Origin: Akebia trifoliata
Lineage: Eukaryota > Streptophyta > Magnoliopsida > Ranunculales > Lardizabalaceae
Assembly (NCBI GenBank): GCA_017979445.1
Contig: CM030717.1
Span: forward strand, 12,007,086-12,071,085
Reading direction: 5' to 3'
DNA length: 64,000 nucleotides
The notes below the pieces were generated by a model. The model was not told the origin of the DNA. It did no database searches and saw nothing but the letters and a program-made list of their open reading frames with translations. Position numbers and translations under genes: made by a program. This document shows, piece by piece, positions 32,641 to 43,713 of the stretch; position 1 is the stretch's first letter, and each line of letters starts with the position of its first letter.

Positions 32641-34815
32641 AATCAAATCCTTTGATTGGTTATGGATCTCAAGGTAATATCTTCTATAAAAATCCCTACT
32701 TCTTTCCTCTATTTCTCTCTTTTCACTTTGTTGTCGAATCTTTGATGCATTTTTTCTTCTTTCTCATTCTTCATAGACGATCTACATTCTCCGTTCATCT
32801 TCTCCATCCAGTTTTTCAACCAAGTCTTCGCCTAGTCCTTCATCTTTATCTCAGGTACCCCTTCCTTTTCATTTTTCCTACTTATTGGGTCCTCACTTTC
32901 TTTTGTTTCTTTTGTTGGGATCATGTTTTCTTCTTCATTTAGCCTATTTTTCCTTATTTTGATTGTTACAAAATCCTAATTTATATGGGTAAAAATCTTA
33001 CACCCCTATGACGCCCCCATAGAGGACTTTTGAGCCATGTTCTTTATTTTAGAGTTTGTGGCCTTAGATGGTGCGAAACCCCAACTCCTGGGAGACATGG
33101 GAGAAGGTTGGTCTCAGAGTTCCCTTTTCCCCACTAATTTGAGAGGTTCTCAATTTTTATCACAAAACCCTTAGGCAAATGATGAGGGATTTTTTTCGTT
33201 TAATCTTTATGATTGAGTTTATGAACTCTCGACTCCCCAAGAACTAAAACCCCAGCTTAGAGGACATCTAAGTGTAGTACAAGTTGTCCAATGCCCTGAT
33301 AGGCCTGCATTCTACTACTTGCTGAAGAGATAGGGTCGGGAGGTACTGTTCTAGCTCCCTGAAATTGACAAGGAGTGATTCCTCTACCTTGTCAGACTTT
33401 CGGGCTCCTAGGAATATGCTGAGGGGTAGTCTACCCTTACCCTAAAAAAAACATTATTTCAATTGGACAGGGTAAGGTTCCTTCACAAGTTTTTAATTTG
33501 ACATTTCTTTATTTACGATTCCAAGCTCGAACTAATTGTTTTGTCTTGATTTTTTACAAATATCAAGGGCAAGAATCCGTCTGAAGCTCCCATTCTTGAA
33601 TCCATCCTCAAGGACAAAGAGTTCCGAAGAAAATTAACCTCTCTCTATCTTTTTTTCTTCCAATCATCACCTCCTCTCAACCCAGGGAAGGATCCTCCCG
33701 AGCCCGTCAGACCACTGTCCTTTCTTCGATCCCCTCTTCTTCTATCAACCTCTGGTTTTCTTTTAATACACAAATCGATGATGAAATGTCTTCCCAGCTT
33801 TTTATTGAGAAACTTTTTGCCCGAAAGTGCCCTACTATCCTTCCAGAGCCTGCTCCTACCCTTATTATTGGTTTGTCATCGATCGAGCCTTCATCCATTT
33901 TGTTCTTTCTCAAACTATCTCCCACTTAGGGAGTGGTGGCCTGGTCGACCAAGTCACCTAAATCGGCTCTGAATAGTAGAGCAAAAGGCATAAGAGGAAT
34001 TCTACCTTAAAAAATTAGGACGTCACCCTGATCCCTTCCAACGTGGCCCACAAGGCTGGGGGACCTCTTGCCCAAGGGATCCCACCAAAGGAGACGGTCT
34101 CATAGTGAAGATCCTTGTGGAGGCTTAGCCACTAGCCAGGGACTCATAGAAGGGGGGCATCATCCTCTTTGACAAGAAGGTGACCTCCAACCTTCTGGAT
34201 AAGGACCTTGTGTCTTTTATTAATGAGCTCTACGGCCACCTAGCTTTTGTTTCCATTTTTTTTTATTTTATATTCCTATGCTTCCTTTTTGTTCTTTTCT
34301 AACATTATATCGTTCTGCTTTGCAGGTGCAGCAGAGTGTTTTCACCTTGGCCTGGGGATGATCAGATACGCTCCAAAGCTCTCACTTTTCATGCTCCTTC
34401 CTGAAGGTGAGGTCAAAGGAGGTGGTTGACCTAAAGGGTTATGTGGAAAGCCTCCGAACCCAACTAGAGAACAACAAAGGCCAGTTGGCTCAGGCGACCC
34501 TAGCCTTCGAGGGTCGGCTTGAAAGGCTGAAAGAAGATAAAAGGTGGAGAAGGCGACCAAGTTGAAGAAGTAGAAAACTGACCTCCATACAAAGCTTAAC
34601 ACTAATGTTAAAAGGTAGGAGGATGCTCTTAACGAATAATGTGCTCTTATTGCTCAATTAGAGGCTGCTCTGTTGGAGCTCAGGACAAGCAAGGCCCCTA
34701 CTTCGATTCTATCCTTAGAGGATGCTCCGACTCCTACTACTACTTCTAACCCTAACAATGTAATATCTCCTAATCGGGCTACATTGCCTACCGACCAGGT
34801 CGAGGTCTAGGCTTT
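32641..34815 (+). pseudogene. Opposite-strand coiled-coil ORF remnant inside a Tat-like element
   Basis: On the plus strand, opposite to the integrase, this region begins with CTATAAAAATCC (about 32679) followed by a pyrimidine-rich leader, which looks like a promoter. It ends in a charged stretch reading LKGYVESLRTQLENNKGQLA and EGRLERLKED at about 34420-34540, a likely coiled coil. An intron-like TTTGCAG precedes GTGCAGCAGAG at 34325. Stops and frameshifts interrupt the rest. Tat-lineage elements are known to carry an extra antisense ORF between pol and the 3' LTR, and position and strand fit. The identification is inference, since I do not recognise the sequence itself. Confidence 0.4.
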
Positions 34816-35014
34816 TGTAATTTTTCTTTTTTCTTATGTACCGCCCCTGTTTATATTAATGGAAATTTATCTTCTTGCAAAACTTGATGTGTCCATTTTG
34901 TCTGAGCTTGCATACTTAGATAATTTTTTTTTTTTTTTGTTTATGTACAACCCTGACCTGAAACGCATAAGCCAAGGGACTTATCCTATTGTACACGGGT
35001 CGGGTACCTCAACC

Positions 35015-35500
35015 AGCTGACCTTTTTTGCCTTAGAAGAATTGTTGTTTCACTCACCTCATAGAATAAAGCTTAGCTTCCTTACTAATCGACCTTTTTGC
35101 TTTAGATAAATTTTTGCTTCACTTACCTCATAAAGTGAAGCTTAGTTTCCTTACCAATCGACTATTTTTGTCTTAAAATTTTTTTTGTTTCACTCACCAA
35201 ATAGAGTGAAGCTCGGTTTCCTTATCATCGACCTTTTTGTCTTCGATAAATTTCTACTTCACTCATTTCATGGAGTGAAGCTCGGTTTCCTTACCAACTG
35301 ACCTTTTTTTTCCTTTAGATAAATTGTTGCTTCACTCACCTCATAGAGTGAAGCTCGATTTCCTAGAGAACTGACATGTTTACCTTACATAAATTTTTTC
35401 TTCACTCACCTCATAAAGTGAAAATCGATCTTTTTAGATAAATTTTTGCTTCACTCACCTCATAGAGTGAAATTCGATTTCCTTACTTACCGACCTTTTA
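35015..35500. repeat. About 68-bp tandem repeat with an inner palindrome, about seven copies
   Basis: Each unit has GACCTTTTTG, a TAGATAAATTTTTGCTTCAC-like segment and the imperfect palindrome TTCACTCACCTCATAGAGTGAA, then CGGTTTCCTTACCAA. Length varies slightly and the last units are shorter. It lies 3' of the integrase in element orientation, a common place for tandem repeats in Tat/Ogre elements. Confidence 0.88.
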
Positions 35501-35699
35501 AGTTAGACTACCATTCAGATGATGCCTTTTTGCCAATAAAACTTCCATATAATAATATCTTAGTAAAATAATTAAAAAAATAAAATGAGTGTCTCCCCTC
35601 AAAATTCGTATGAACAAAATTCAAAATCCTTGTAAAACAAAATTAGCTAATACTCTTACCAAACTAGAAAGTAAATTCCTGCCTAAAAATCAAGCAAAT

Positions 35700-37180
35700 T
35701 CCTGATGTTGAACTACTGACTCGTACTGATAGTACCTTCTTAAATTAAAAGAGTTTCAAGTTGACTCGATTGAATCGCCGACCATAATCTTCAGATGGTA
35801 TGCCACCGCCTTTTCGAGCTTGTCGATAAGCTTGAATATTTTTCTACACATCTTTCGATCATAAGACCTTCTTAGCTCTTGATGATACCATCTGAGTATT
35901 TTCAGTACCTTTCTCCTTGTTTTGTCCATTTAGTTGAGGTTTTGGTGATAACCCCAACTACCTTTGTCTGTCATGTTGGAACTTATACCTCTGTTGGAAT
36001 TATCGCTTCTTTCCTGTACATTAAGGCAAATAGAGATATACCCCTATCCTTTTGTGTGGTGATTCGGTAGGCCCATAGAATGCTATATAGCTCGTCCAGC
36101 TTCTTCATCAAGTTATTCAATATTGTTTTTTTCAACATCTCAACTTGCCTGTTTTCTTATGGATATCTTGGTGTAGAGTTCAACCTCTGAATTTCGTATT
36201 CCTGATAATGGGCCATGGCATGATTGCCTTTGAATTGTTTTCCATTATTAGTTACCACATCATAAGGTATCTTAAACCTTGTTATGATTTGTTCCCATAT
36301 GAACTTGATCACGTCTTCCTATTTAATCTGAGTCAACGGTATGGCCTATATCCATTTAGTAAAATAGTTTGTCCCTACGAGCAGGAAGTCCTTTTATTTC
36401 CCTAGCTTGGGGGAACGACCTCATGATGTCTAGTCCCCATATAGCAAATGGCCAGGGATTGATGATCGGATGAAGTTCTTCTGACAACTGATAAATCATC
36501 CAAGCATGCCTTTGACACTTGTCGCATTTCTGAATGTAGTTTTTTGCATCCTCTTGCATGTATGACCAGTAGTGCCACTGAGTTATCATAAACACATTTA
36601 TGTATCTCTCCCAGGACCAGCTGTGCTTCTTCTGCGCTTAGACATCTCAAGTGTGGGTCCCTTTATGACATTTAGTATAATTCTCTATTCACTATGAGAT
36701 ATCGACTTGCTTTCTTTTTCAGCTTTCATGCCTCCTTCTTATCTTCTGATAGTGCCCCCGAGCTTAGATAGCTCATTATTTCGTCCTTCTAGCTCAAACT
36801 CTCATTTATCTGCATGCAATCCTTTACCTTTGTCAGACTCCGTACTCAGTCTACCTTGGAATTCAATCAGGATAGTTTGAACTTCTGTATCCCCGAGCAT
36901 CGATGTCACATATGCCATTTAATCCGCATGTTGGTTCTCATCTCTTTATATCCTTGTTATCTTTACCTTTTTGAATTGTCTCATTTCCTCTCGGACGAGC
37001 CCAAATATTTGGCCATTCTCTCGTCCTTAGCCTAATATTTCCCTCTGCAATGCTCAACCATTAACTAGGAGTCTGAATAAATCTAAAGTTCAACTTCGAG
37101 CCATCTTCAGTCCTCCGAGCATCACTTCATATTCTACTTCATTGTTAGAGGCTCCAAACCATCTTTATGTTTATTATTTA
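35700..37180 (-). pseudogene. Ty3/gypsy integrase and adjacent RNase H remnant
   Basis: The minus strand encodes pieces typical of gypsy pol. LRCLSAEEAQLVLGEIHKCV lies at about 36592-36655. The zinc-binding integrase stretch HYWSYMQEDAKNYIQKCDKC, then QRHAWMIYQLSEELHPI and WPFAIWGLDI, runs across 36400-36580. Integrase-like residues continue to about 35900 with further stops. The part above 36660 resembles a decayed RNase H. Frameshifts separate the pieces, so the gene is dead. The conserved spacing matches Tat/Athila-type elements. Near 37180 similarity stops, so the 5' part of the element is missing. Confidence 0.85.
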
Positions 37181-37478
37181 CAAATTGATTAAATTCCATT
37201 TATATTTGAAATATTGATATTGTTTAATATAAAATAAGATTTTTATTACTGTACCTTCTTAGTTTATTTAAGGAGGTAAAAAAAAAAAAATTGGGAAGTA
37301 TTATTAAAAAAAGATTGAGGTTAAAGGAGAAAATATGAAAAACAATAAAGTATAAGGTGAGTTAAAGGAGTGAAGAAGAAATATAATGAAGTTAAAGGGA
37401 ATGAATAAGAAAAATAATAAAGTGGATCTCATAAAATCTATAGTGCGATGGGATGTTTATCTTAACTGGATGAAAGAA

Positions 37479-37511
37479 CCCCCCCCCCCCCCCCCCCAAA
37501 AAAAAAAAAAA
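37479..37511. repeat. C19 run directly followed by A14
   Basis: Nineteen C (37479-37497) followed by fourteen A (37498-37511). A C tract this long is rare in AT-rich plant DNA. It could be real or partly an assembly or sequencing artefact. Confidence 0.9.
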
Positions 37512-37563
37512 CAAAACACAACAAAACAAAAAAGTGAGTCCTACAATTGTATTTTATTTATAA

Positions 37564-37781
37564 GTTTGGGATTCGTTGGATCCTAATTATTACTCATGAA
37601 AAAAAACATGATCCCAACCCTTTAAATGCAAAATCCAACGGTTGAGATTTATGATTGGAAACACAAATCTCAGAAATACCTATCCCAAGGATAAATATCA
37701 CCCGTTGGATTTTACATTTAAAGGATTGGGATCATGTCTTTTTTTCATGAGTCATTCTTAGGAGTAAAGGGATTCTAACCC
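37564..37781. mobile_element. MITE related to 62820-63047
   Basis: Inverted arms: GATCCCAACCCTTTAAATGC on the left and GATCCCAATCCTTTAAATGT on the right (reverse-complemented), with an inner pair around AATCCAACGGTTGAGAT. It resembles the element at 62820-63047, which has a perfect 9-bp duplication. Flanks here are only loosely alike, so it is an older copy. Confidence 0.7.
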
Positions 37782-38555
37782 TTTATTATATAGATACATT
37801 AAATTAATTACTTTAAAGAGAGATTTATGTGGCAAACCTATCTGCTGCAATTTTATTACAAAACTCCCCTACTCTCCAAATTTATCAAGTTTGTTATTGA
37901 ACCAACCTTACTTTATGAATTGGGTTAGCATGACTAACTTAGTAAGATTTCAAATCTTGCTAAGGATTGTTAAGCCCACATGAATTATCAAATTGGCAAT
38001 TTAACATAGCAACCTTTTAAATTTCATGGAAAAACTCAAATTCAACCGAAAAATATAAATCCTTTTTGAGCTTGATTGAAAGTGTTGAAATGATGACTTT
38101 AAACACTCAAATTTTAAATTAAAACAACAATTAATTGTATTTTATTTTTGAAAGTTCTTAGAATTTTGTCTTATATAATCATGTGGCATCATATCATATT
38201 TTTAGTTGCCACAAATTATTGCGATTAGGATTTACTCCAAGATATGTTTATGAACAAATTAACCAGCTCAATTTGAATTTTTTGACGTGGATCCCGAGTA
38301 AAAATTTGTTGGGTAAGAAACTTGATAAAGTAGTTGTGAGGACTTAGAAGTAGTTTTTAAAATAAAAGTGCAACAATTAAGTCTGTCAGGTAAATCTATC
38401 TAATTTAAGATATAATAAAAATAAAGAATTACTATTACCACACTAACTTTTACCAATGCCACATCATTTGTGAGCAATTCATTTATATAAGAATTGATGT
38501 GGCATTAATAAAAGTAGGTGTGACAATAGCAGCTATCTAGAGAATATATGGTTAA
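37782..38555. other. Intergenic DNA with one small palindromic MITE
   Basis: Near 38430-38530, TTTTACCAATGCCACATC and its partner GATGTGGCATTAATAAAAG form a hairpin with CACAC-type outer arms. No gene is seen in the rest. Confidence 0.5.
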
Positions 38556-39013
38556 TCAATTAATGATGCTTGAATCATCGTACCTCAGTTTGATTTGAAG
38601 GTCTTCGTTTGCAAGTTGGACGGCTGTGGGAAAACGAGGAACTATATTCTAACGGTCAAACTGGGACTTGGAATTGGATAATTGGACTTTTGACCTGACA
38701 AAGCTTGACGGGGTCAAGCGACTTGTTAGGCAGATTTCTCTAATGAAGACCACTAGAATTTGGTCCACGTTCTTCTCGTTTTACCTTATTAAAATTTGTA
38801 AAAAAAAAAAACACGTTTAACTAAGACATGAAACTAAAATTTAGAGAGACAAATAACGTCATGACCGACGTGGAGTATGTATGGACCATTAATCCATAAA
38901 TTAAAAAACGTTGGGTTTTATTGAAAATAAAATAAAAAATTGTTTTTGGGTGTGAAAGGCATGTTAAACTTTGAATGTGTGTACAGAGGAAATAGAGTGA
39001 GTTGGATCGGATA

Positions 39014-39223
39014 GAGGGGCGGATTTACAATGGAGGATGCTTACCCCCTCAAAAATTTTAAAAGTCTATCGATTAATGAGATATTACAATAGATATTAAC
39101 GATGGATAAAAAAATCCGTCACTATTGCCCTCACAAAATATTTTTTTCACTCAAAATTTCTTATAATTTTTTTTTTAAACTCTTAATAGCCCCCACATGG
39201 GCAAAATCATAACTCCACCCCTG
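39014..39223. mobile_element. hAT-like MITE, GTGGGGGC family (copy A)
   Basis: A 210-bp element with ends GAGGGGCGGATTTA and, reverse-complemented, CAGGGGTGGAGTTA. Flanks are ATCGGATA (39006-39013) and ATCGAACA (39224-39231), six of eight alike; in copy B the pair is ATCGGACA and ATCGAACA. An 8-bp duplication and CAGGGG ends fit the hAT superfamily. Confidence 0.72.
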
Positions 39224-39234
39224 ATCGAACACTC

Positions 39235-39400
39235 ATCTATAAATAGAGGAGATCATTGTTCAAGGGTTATCACACAAGTTTGATGACATAAGAAGACCAA
39301 AAAAAAAAAAAAAAATGAGAGAGAGAGAAAGAGAGGTGAGCCCAACTCTGCAAAAGAGGGTATTGGAGTTTGAAAATTATGAATCCCATCTTTTATATTC
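39235..39400 (+). promoter_or_regulatory. Promoter-like stretch without a following gene
   Basis: CTATAAATAGAGGAGATC at about 39238 is close to an ideal plant TATA box. It is followed by a GA-rich leader (GAGAGAGAGAAAGAGAGGTG near 39318). The same arrangement recurs in copy B near 55275. No open frame follows, so this may be the 5' end of a lost gene or a non-coding transcript. Confidence 0.35.
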
Positions 39401-41219
39401 TAAAGTAATTATTTTAAGCCTCAAAGATGATAAATAACTAAAATACTTTTCTCATTCAATGATCTAAAATGTGTAATGCATTCTTAGATAAAAGGCATCG
39501 ATTATTATATGAGTCACAATAATCTCTTCACCTTCAAACTTACGTCTTTTTCATCCCCTACATTGGCTGTAATTTAACACCTTACGGATCAGTTCATATG
39601 GCATACACATGGATCAATTCATTTTGCATTATTTATAATGTTCAAAATCTAATAGTTAAAAATTACTAATCAAGTTGATTTTTGATAAATTAGTCTCCTT
39701 AAAAGGAGGACCACATCCTATGTAATGAGCTTGAAAATAGTACTTAACATGTTTTCTCTAAGCAATTTATCTGACCCAATATTCCAAAGAGAGCTTCTAT
39801 TGCAACACCAACTTTAACTAACGGCACCCTAAGATGTGCGTTAATTCATTGTGGTAGCTGGAGCAATAGTAGGCGTGGCAATAGAATCTTTTCTCTATTC
39901 CAATGCAGATGACTTGGACGAGTTAACTTGGTACAATGATGACATGGTTGTAGGTTCCAATAGAGTGCATCCCCTAAGAAACATATTCTAATCTTCAGAA
40001 AATCTATCCCATCACTGCCATACTATTGCCTAAGGTCAGAAAGTCCAATATTCAATTATCAAATACAATCTTGTAAATTTTAAAGAAACTTCCCAAAATT
40101 GTGATTGACTTTTGAAGAAATTTCGATTCCGGCTCACTGTTCATTTCAATTCCCAATCTCGTAAGTTTCAAGTGACAATATCTTGTAGGTTCGCTGCTTC
40201 TAGTGAGTTTGTCACTATACAAACCAGTGAGATTGTCACTTTAAACTTGTGAGATCGTCACTTGAAAAACCCGTAATCTTGATGTTCACGTTTTGGGAAT
40301 TAAAATGAATAGTTATCTGGAATTGGAATTTCATCATATTTAACTTACAAAATGGTAAATTTCTCTAAATTTTAAGGTCCTATAAAATATAAAAAAATGA
40401 ATCGTGCATTATTTTTCATTTTGATTGAGGATAAATTGCTTTTGTAATCCAGGTCAAATTTACCATTTGATTCTATAATCGAATTATAATCGAGAATCAA
40501 ATTTTAGATTTTGAAACAAACACTCCCTTAGTTTCATTTCATGGCCGGTCGAATGGAACTGGAGCCTTTATAGATTCACACTATTAGTCTATTTCATGTT
40601 AGGTTGATTTATTCGGAGACCAATGGAGGAGTGGGAGTGGGCCTCAGTAGTCACTAGTGCCCATAAAAGTTTTAACTTTTAGGTGGGGGAAGAAAAGTCG
40701 ATATTGCTTGTTTCATGGATTGTTCTTACTTGTTTTTGTTGAAGTTCAAATGAGCCACGTTAGTCAATAACATCCATTAGAAAAGCAAGTGATGTTTATA
40801 TGATAAAAACATATCAAATTATCATCGTAAGAGTGTCTACTCATGTTGATGTTGAAGTTGATGTGATGGCACGTGAGATGCACAGTTATAAGGAATATCT
40901 CAAATAAATAGGCGGCTAATTTATTATTATTATTAATTTTTTTTTTATGAGAATTTTTATTGCCACACCATATTTTCATTATGACACTCTACATAGTACA
41001 TGAGATTGTTGAAATTGTTGGAATTATACTATCTTTAGTTAATAAATTTCTATCATTCATAAATATATGATTATAGTTCATATATATATATAATATATAT
41101 ATATATTATAAATAAATGAAAGAAAAATTGAAAAGAGAAAAAAAAAAAATGAAGGATCAAAATTTTGTCATTGAGAGGGACTCCTTTTATCATGTCCTTG
41201 AAGATCAATATAAGAGAAT

Positions 41220-41386
41220 GAATAATGTTGAAGTGACCTCAAGATTGGACATCAAATCACACACTCTAATGTGAAAGTGTATGAAAATAATATAAGATTT
41301 TCTCGAGATACAAGTGAAAAGTATCTATGGTTCATATCCACTTTCATGTCAAGATGTGCAATCTTGAGGTCACTCCAGTACGACTC
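41220..41386. mobile_element. MULE-like MITE, GAATAATG family (copy A, first)
   Basis: A 167-bp element. The left end is GAATAATGTTGAAGTGACC; the right end, reverse-complemented, is GAGTCGTACTGGAGTGACC. A perfect 9-bp duplication TAAGAGAAT flanks it (41211-41219 and 41387-41395). The matching insertion in copy B is 58041-58219, so it predates the segmental duplication. Confidence 0.93.
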
Positions 41387-41403
41387 TAAGAGAATATATA
41401 TGT

Positions 41404-41743
41404 AGGGTCGGGTTCCGTGTACACATATATCTACTCATATATCTACAACGTGTTTTGTCCTATGTAACTAAAAGTTTCGAATTGAGCTGATTTTTAGTGA
41501 GGATGATCTCCACGATTTTACAAAAGTGATTTTACAAAAAATGAACGGTCCACAATTCTTCAATTCATAAATATGAGGTTAAAAGTTTCAGATTAAGCTG
41601 ATTTTTGGTGATGATGATCTCCTCGTCATAGAGATTATCCTCACCAAAAATCAACTCAATCTGAAACTTTTATCCCACATAGGACAAATAAAGAACATAA
41701 ATAAATATATGAGTAGATATGTGTGTACACGAATCCTGATCCA
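41404..41743. mobile_element. TA-tract MITE, TTCCGTGTACAC end type (M1)
   Basis: Inverted ends share GTGTACACATATATCTACTC on the left with CGTGTACACACATATCTACT on the right. The inside holds hairpin modules with GAGCTGATTTTTAGTGAGGATGATC and their complements (key core GATTTTTGGTGA), and a central ACGGTCC spacer. TA repeats lie on both sides. Coding capacity is nil. At the same site copy B carries a different element (58232-58572). Confidence 0.75.
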
Positions 41744-41749
41744 TATATG

Positions 41750-41782
<33 letters not shown>

Positions 41783-41786
<4 letters not shown>

Positions 41787-41912
41787 GACGGTTCGACGGA
41801 CGTTTTCAAAAACATATGAGAAACTGATGTTTCTCAGACGTTGGATGGAGAGATAACAACGGTGCAGATGCGTTCTCATGTCAATTCTCACGTAAGAAAC
41901 AGAGTTTTCGAA
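41783..41912. mobile_element. Possible further element inside the same TA tract (M2)
   Basis: GGGGACGGTTCGACGGACG starts directly after a long TA run, and the sequence ends at a second TA run near 41913. A small palindrome (AGAAACTGATGTTTCT) lies inside. It is absent from copy B. I cannot assign a family. Confidence 0.4.
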
Positions 41913-42037
41913 ATATATATATAAAGAACATAAATAAAAACTACCAAAAGAAAGAGGGAAAGAGGAGACCTAATAAGGATGACTTCTTTATATCATTGAC
42001 CATAAGAATTAAATAAGGTGGACAATAATTTTGTATA

Positions 42038-42217
42038 GAATAATGCTAAAGTGACCTTAAAATTGGACCTCACATTGTACACCTTGACGTAAAAGTGTAT
42101 GGGAATCATTGTTACTTTCCAGGAGATACAAGTGAAAAAGCATTTATGGTTCCTATTCACTTTCATGTCAGGATGTGCAATATGAGGTTCAATCTTGAGG
42201 TCACTCCAACATAACTC
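42038..42217. mobile_element. MULE-like MITE, GAATAATG family (copy A, second)
   Basis: A 180-bp element. Ends are GAATAATGCTAAAGTG and, reverse-complemented, GAGTTATGTTGGAGTG. Flanks are TTTTGTATA (42029-42037) and TTTTGCATA (42218-42226), eight of nine alike. It matches 58675-58854 in copy B. Confidence 0.88.
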
Positions 42218-43007
42218 TTTTGCATATTATTGGCCCTTACCCTTATTCCCTCTCTCATGATAAGGTTTGTAAAAGAAGAAAATGGGTGTGGATAGTGAAC
42301 AAAACATAATGTGCATCCCCACCTTAAGATATCTATTCAAATAAGAAAACAGGTGAATCTCTATTTCGTGTGCTAAATATGACGAAATTTTGAGTTCATT
42401 GCACTTTCATTTTAATCCCAAAACATGCGTTCATCATTTTATATAACCTACGAACTCATGAGTTCGTCACTTTTAATATCTACAAATTCATAGACATACC
42501 AACGAATTCATTGATTATAAAAGTGACGAATTCATCTGAAATGCATGTTTAGGGAATTGAAATGAACAGTATCCCGAAACTGAAATTTGAACATAAGTTA
42601 AGCACGTTTTGGGAAAAATCCCCAAGGAAAAAAAATGAGAAGTGTGTTGCAATAAAAAATTGGCGTGGAAAAAGAATTTCTCTTTTCACCTTAAAAATAA
42701 AAGAAAAAGAAATCATGTGTTACATACGCATATTTCTTTACATGGATCATGGATTTATAGTCCCTCGAACTCATTATCTATGGTTGGTGTCTAAGACAAC
42801 AATTTTGACGCGGCTCTCATACACGTGACACATATTTTAGGATCTCAATAGTTGCCCACTTTTAGTGGACCAACCTATCAAAAATCTGCTTTATATGGAC
42901 CGCCTAATTGCAATATTTATTTCAATACATCTTAACATTATGCTTGTGATTATTTAAAAAATTGAAGTCCATTTTGCCTAAAATCCGGTCCATATTAAGT
43001 TTGTTAT

Positions 43008-43713
43008 TAGGGCTGCAACTTGGGACGGGTTGGAGAGTGAACCTAGGCTCAACCCAAGTTAAAGAGCCCTCAATCCGAGCTCAACTCAAGCCCACCATTG
43101 GGCCTGAGCTCACTAACCCAAGCTCAACACAAGCTCAATCTTCTAAAATCGGGTTGTGTTTGGGTTAGCCTAAGTTAGGTAATTTTGGGCGGGTTGGACG
43201 GGTTGACTTGTTGAATATCCCTAATTTTATTTTAATCAATAAATAAATTTTACATCTTAAAAAAAAGAGTCGTGCTGGAATCTACATCGTGAGGGATATA
43301 TTTGACGAGGATGTGTGTCAGAATCATAGATGTTTTTCATCGAAATACAAGTGAGGGTTCGATGAACACATCTATGGTTCTGACACACATCCATATCATA
43401 AATGTCTCTCATGATGTACATTTTAATGTTATTTCAGCATTATTCTAAAAACAAAAAAAAACAAAAATACAAACCATAGAGAATATTTAGACAAACCATA
43501 CTTAATAAAAGCCCACATATCCAATTGTCCACATTAAAAATATTTGTATATTAGTATATAGACATCGGGTTTGGGTTGAGCAAGGTTGCTTGATCCCTCA
43601 ACCTGAGCTCAACCCAAATTGAGTTCGGGTTGACATATTGGAACTCAAGCTCACCCCTCAATTGGGTTGAATCCAGGTTGAGTTTGGACTAACCCGCCCA
43701 AGTTGCAGCCCTA
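43008..43713. mobile_element. hAT-like element with 8-bp duplication TTTGTTAT (copy A)
   Basis: A 706-bp element with ends TAGGGCTGCAACTTGGG on both sides in inverted orientation. A perfect 8-bp duplication TTTGTTAT flanks it (43000-43007 and 43714-43721), and this places it in the hAT superfamily. It is rich in GAGCTCAACCCAA-like repeats near each end and carries a nested GAATAATG-related MITE at 43267-43445. No transposase is present. Confidence 0.93.
43267..43445. mobile_element. MULE-like MITE subfamily nested in the hAT-like element (copy A)
   Basis: The ends GAGTCGTGCTGGAA and GAATAATGCTGAAAT (reverse-complemented) belong to the GAATAATG family, but the inner arms differ (GTGTGTCAGAATCATAGATG and partner). 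Flanks are TAAAAAAAA and TAAAAACAA, eight of nine alike. The same nested insertion is in copy B at 59875-60050. Confidence 0.82.

Noticed and set aside
35015..35500. Regularly spaced repeats that could be mistaken for a CRISPR array
   Set aside because: Units are tandem and degenerate with no unique spacers, and the host is a plant nuclear genome. It fits a minisatellite in a retrotransposon.
36145..36405. Plus-strand open frame over the gypsy integrase
   Set aside because: It is antisense to the integrase remnant, whose zinc-binding motif is clear on the minus strand.
43008..43713. Helitron as an alternative for the element with GGGCTGCAACTTGGG ends
   Set aside because: Helitrons have neither inverted ends nor target duplications. 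Here both are present and exact.
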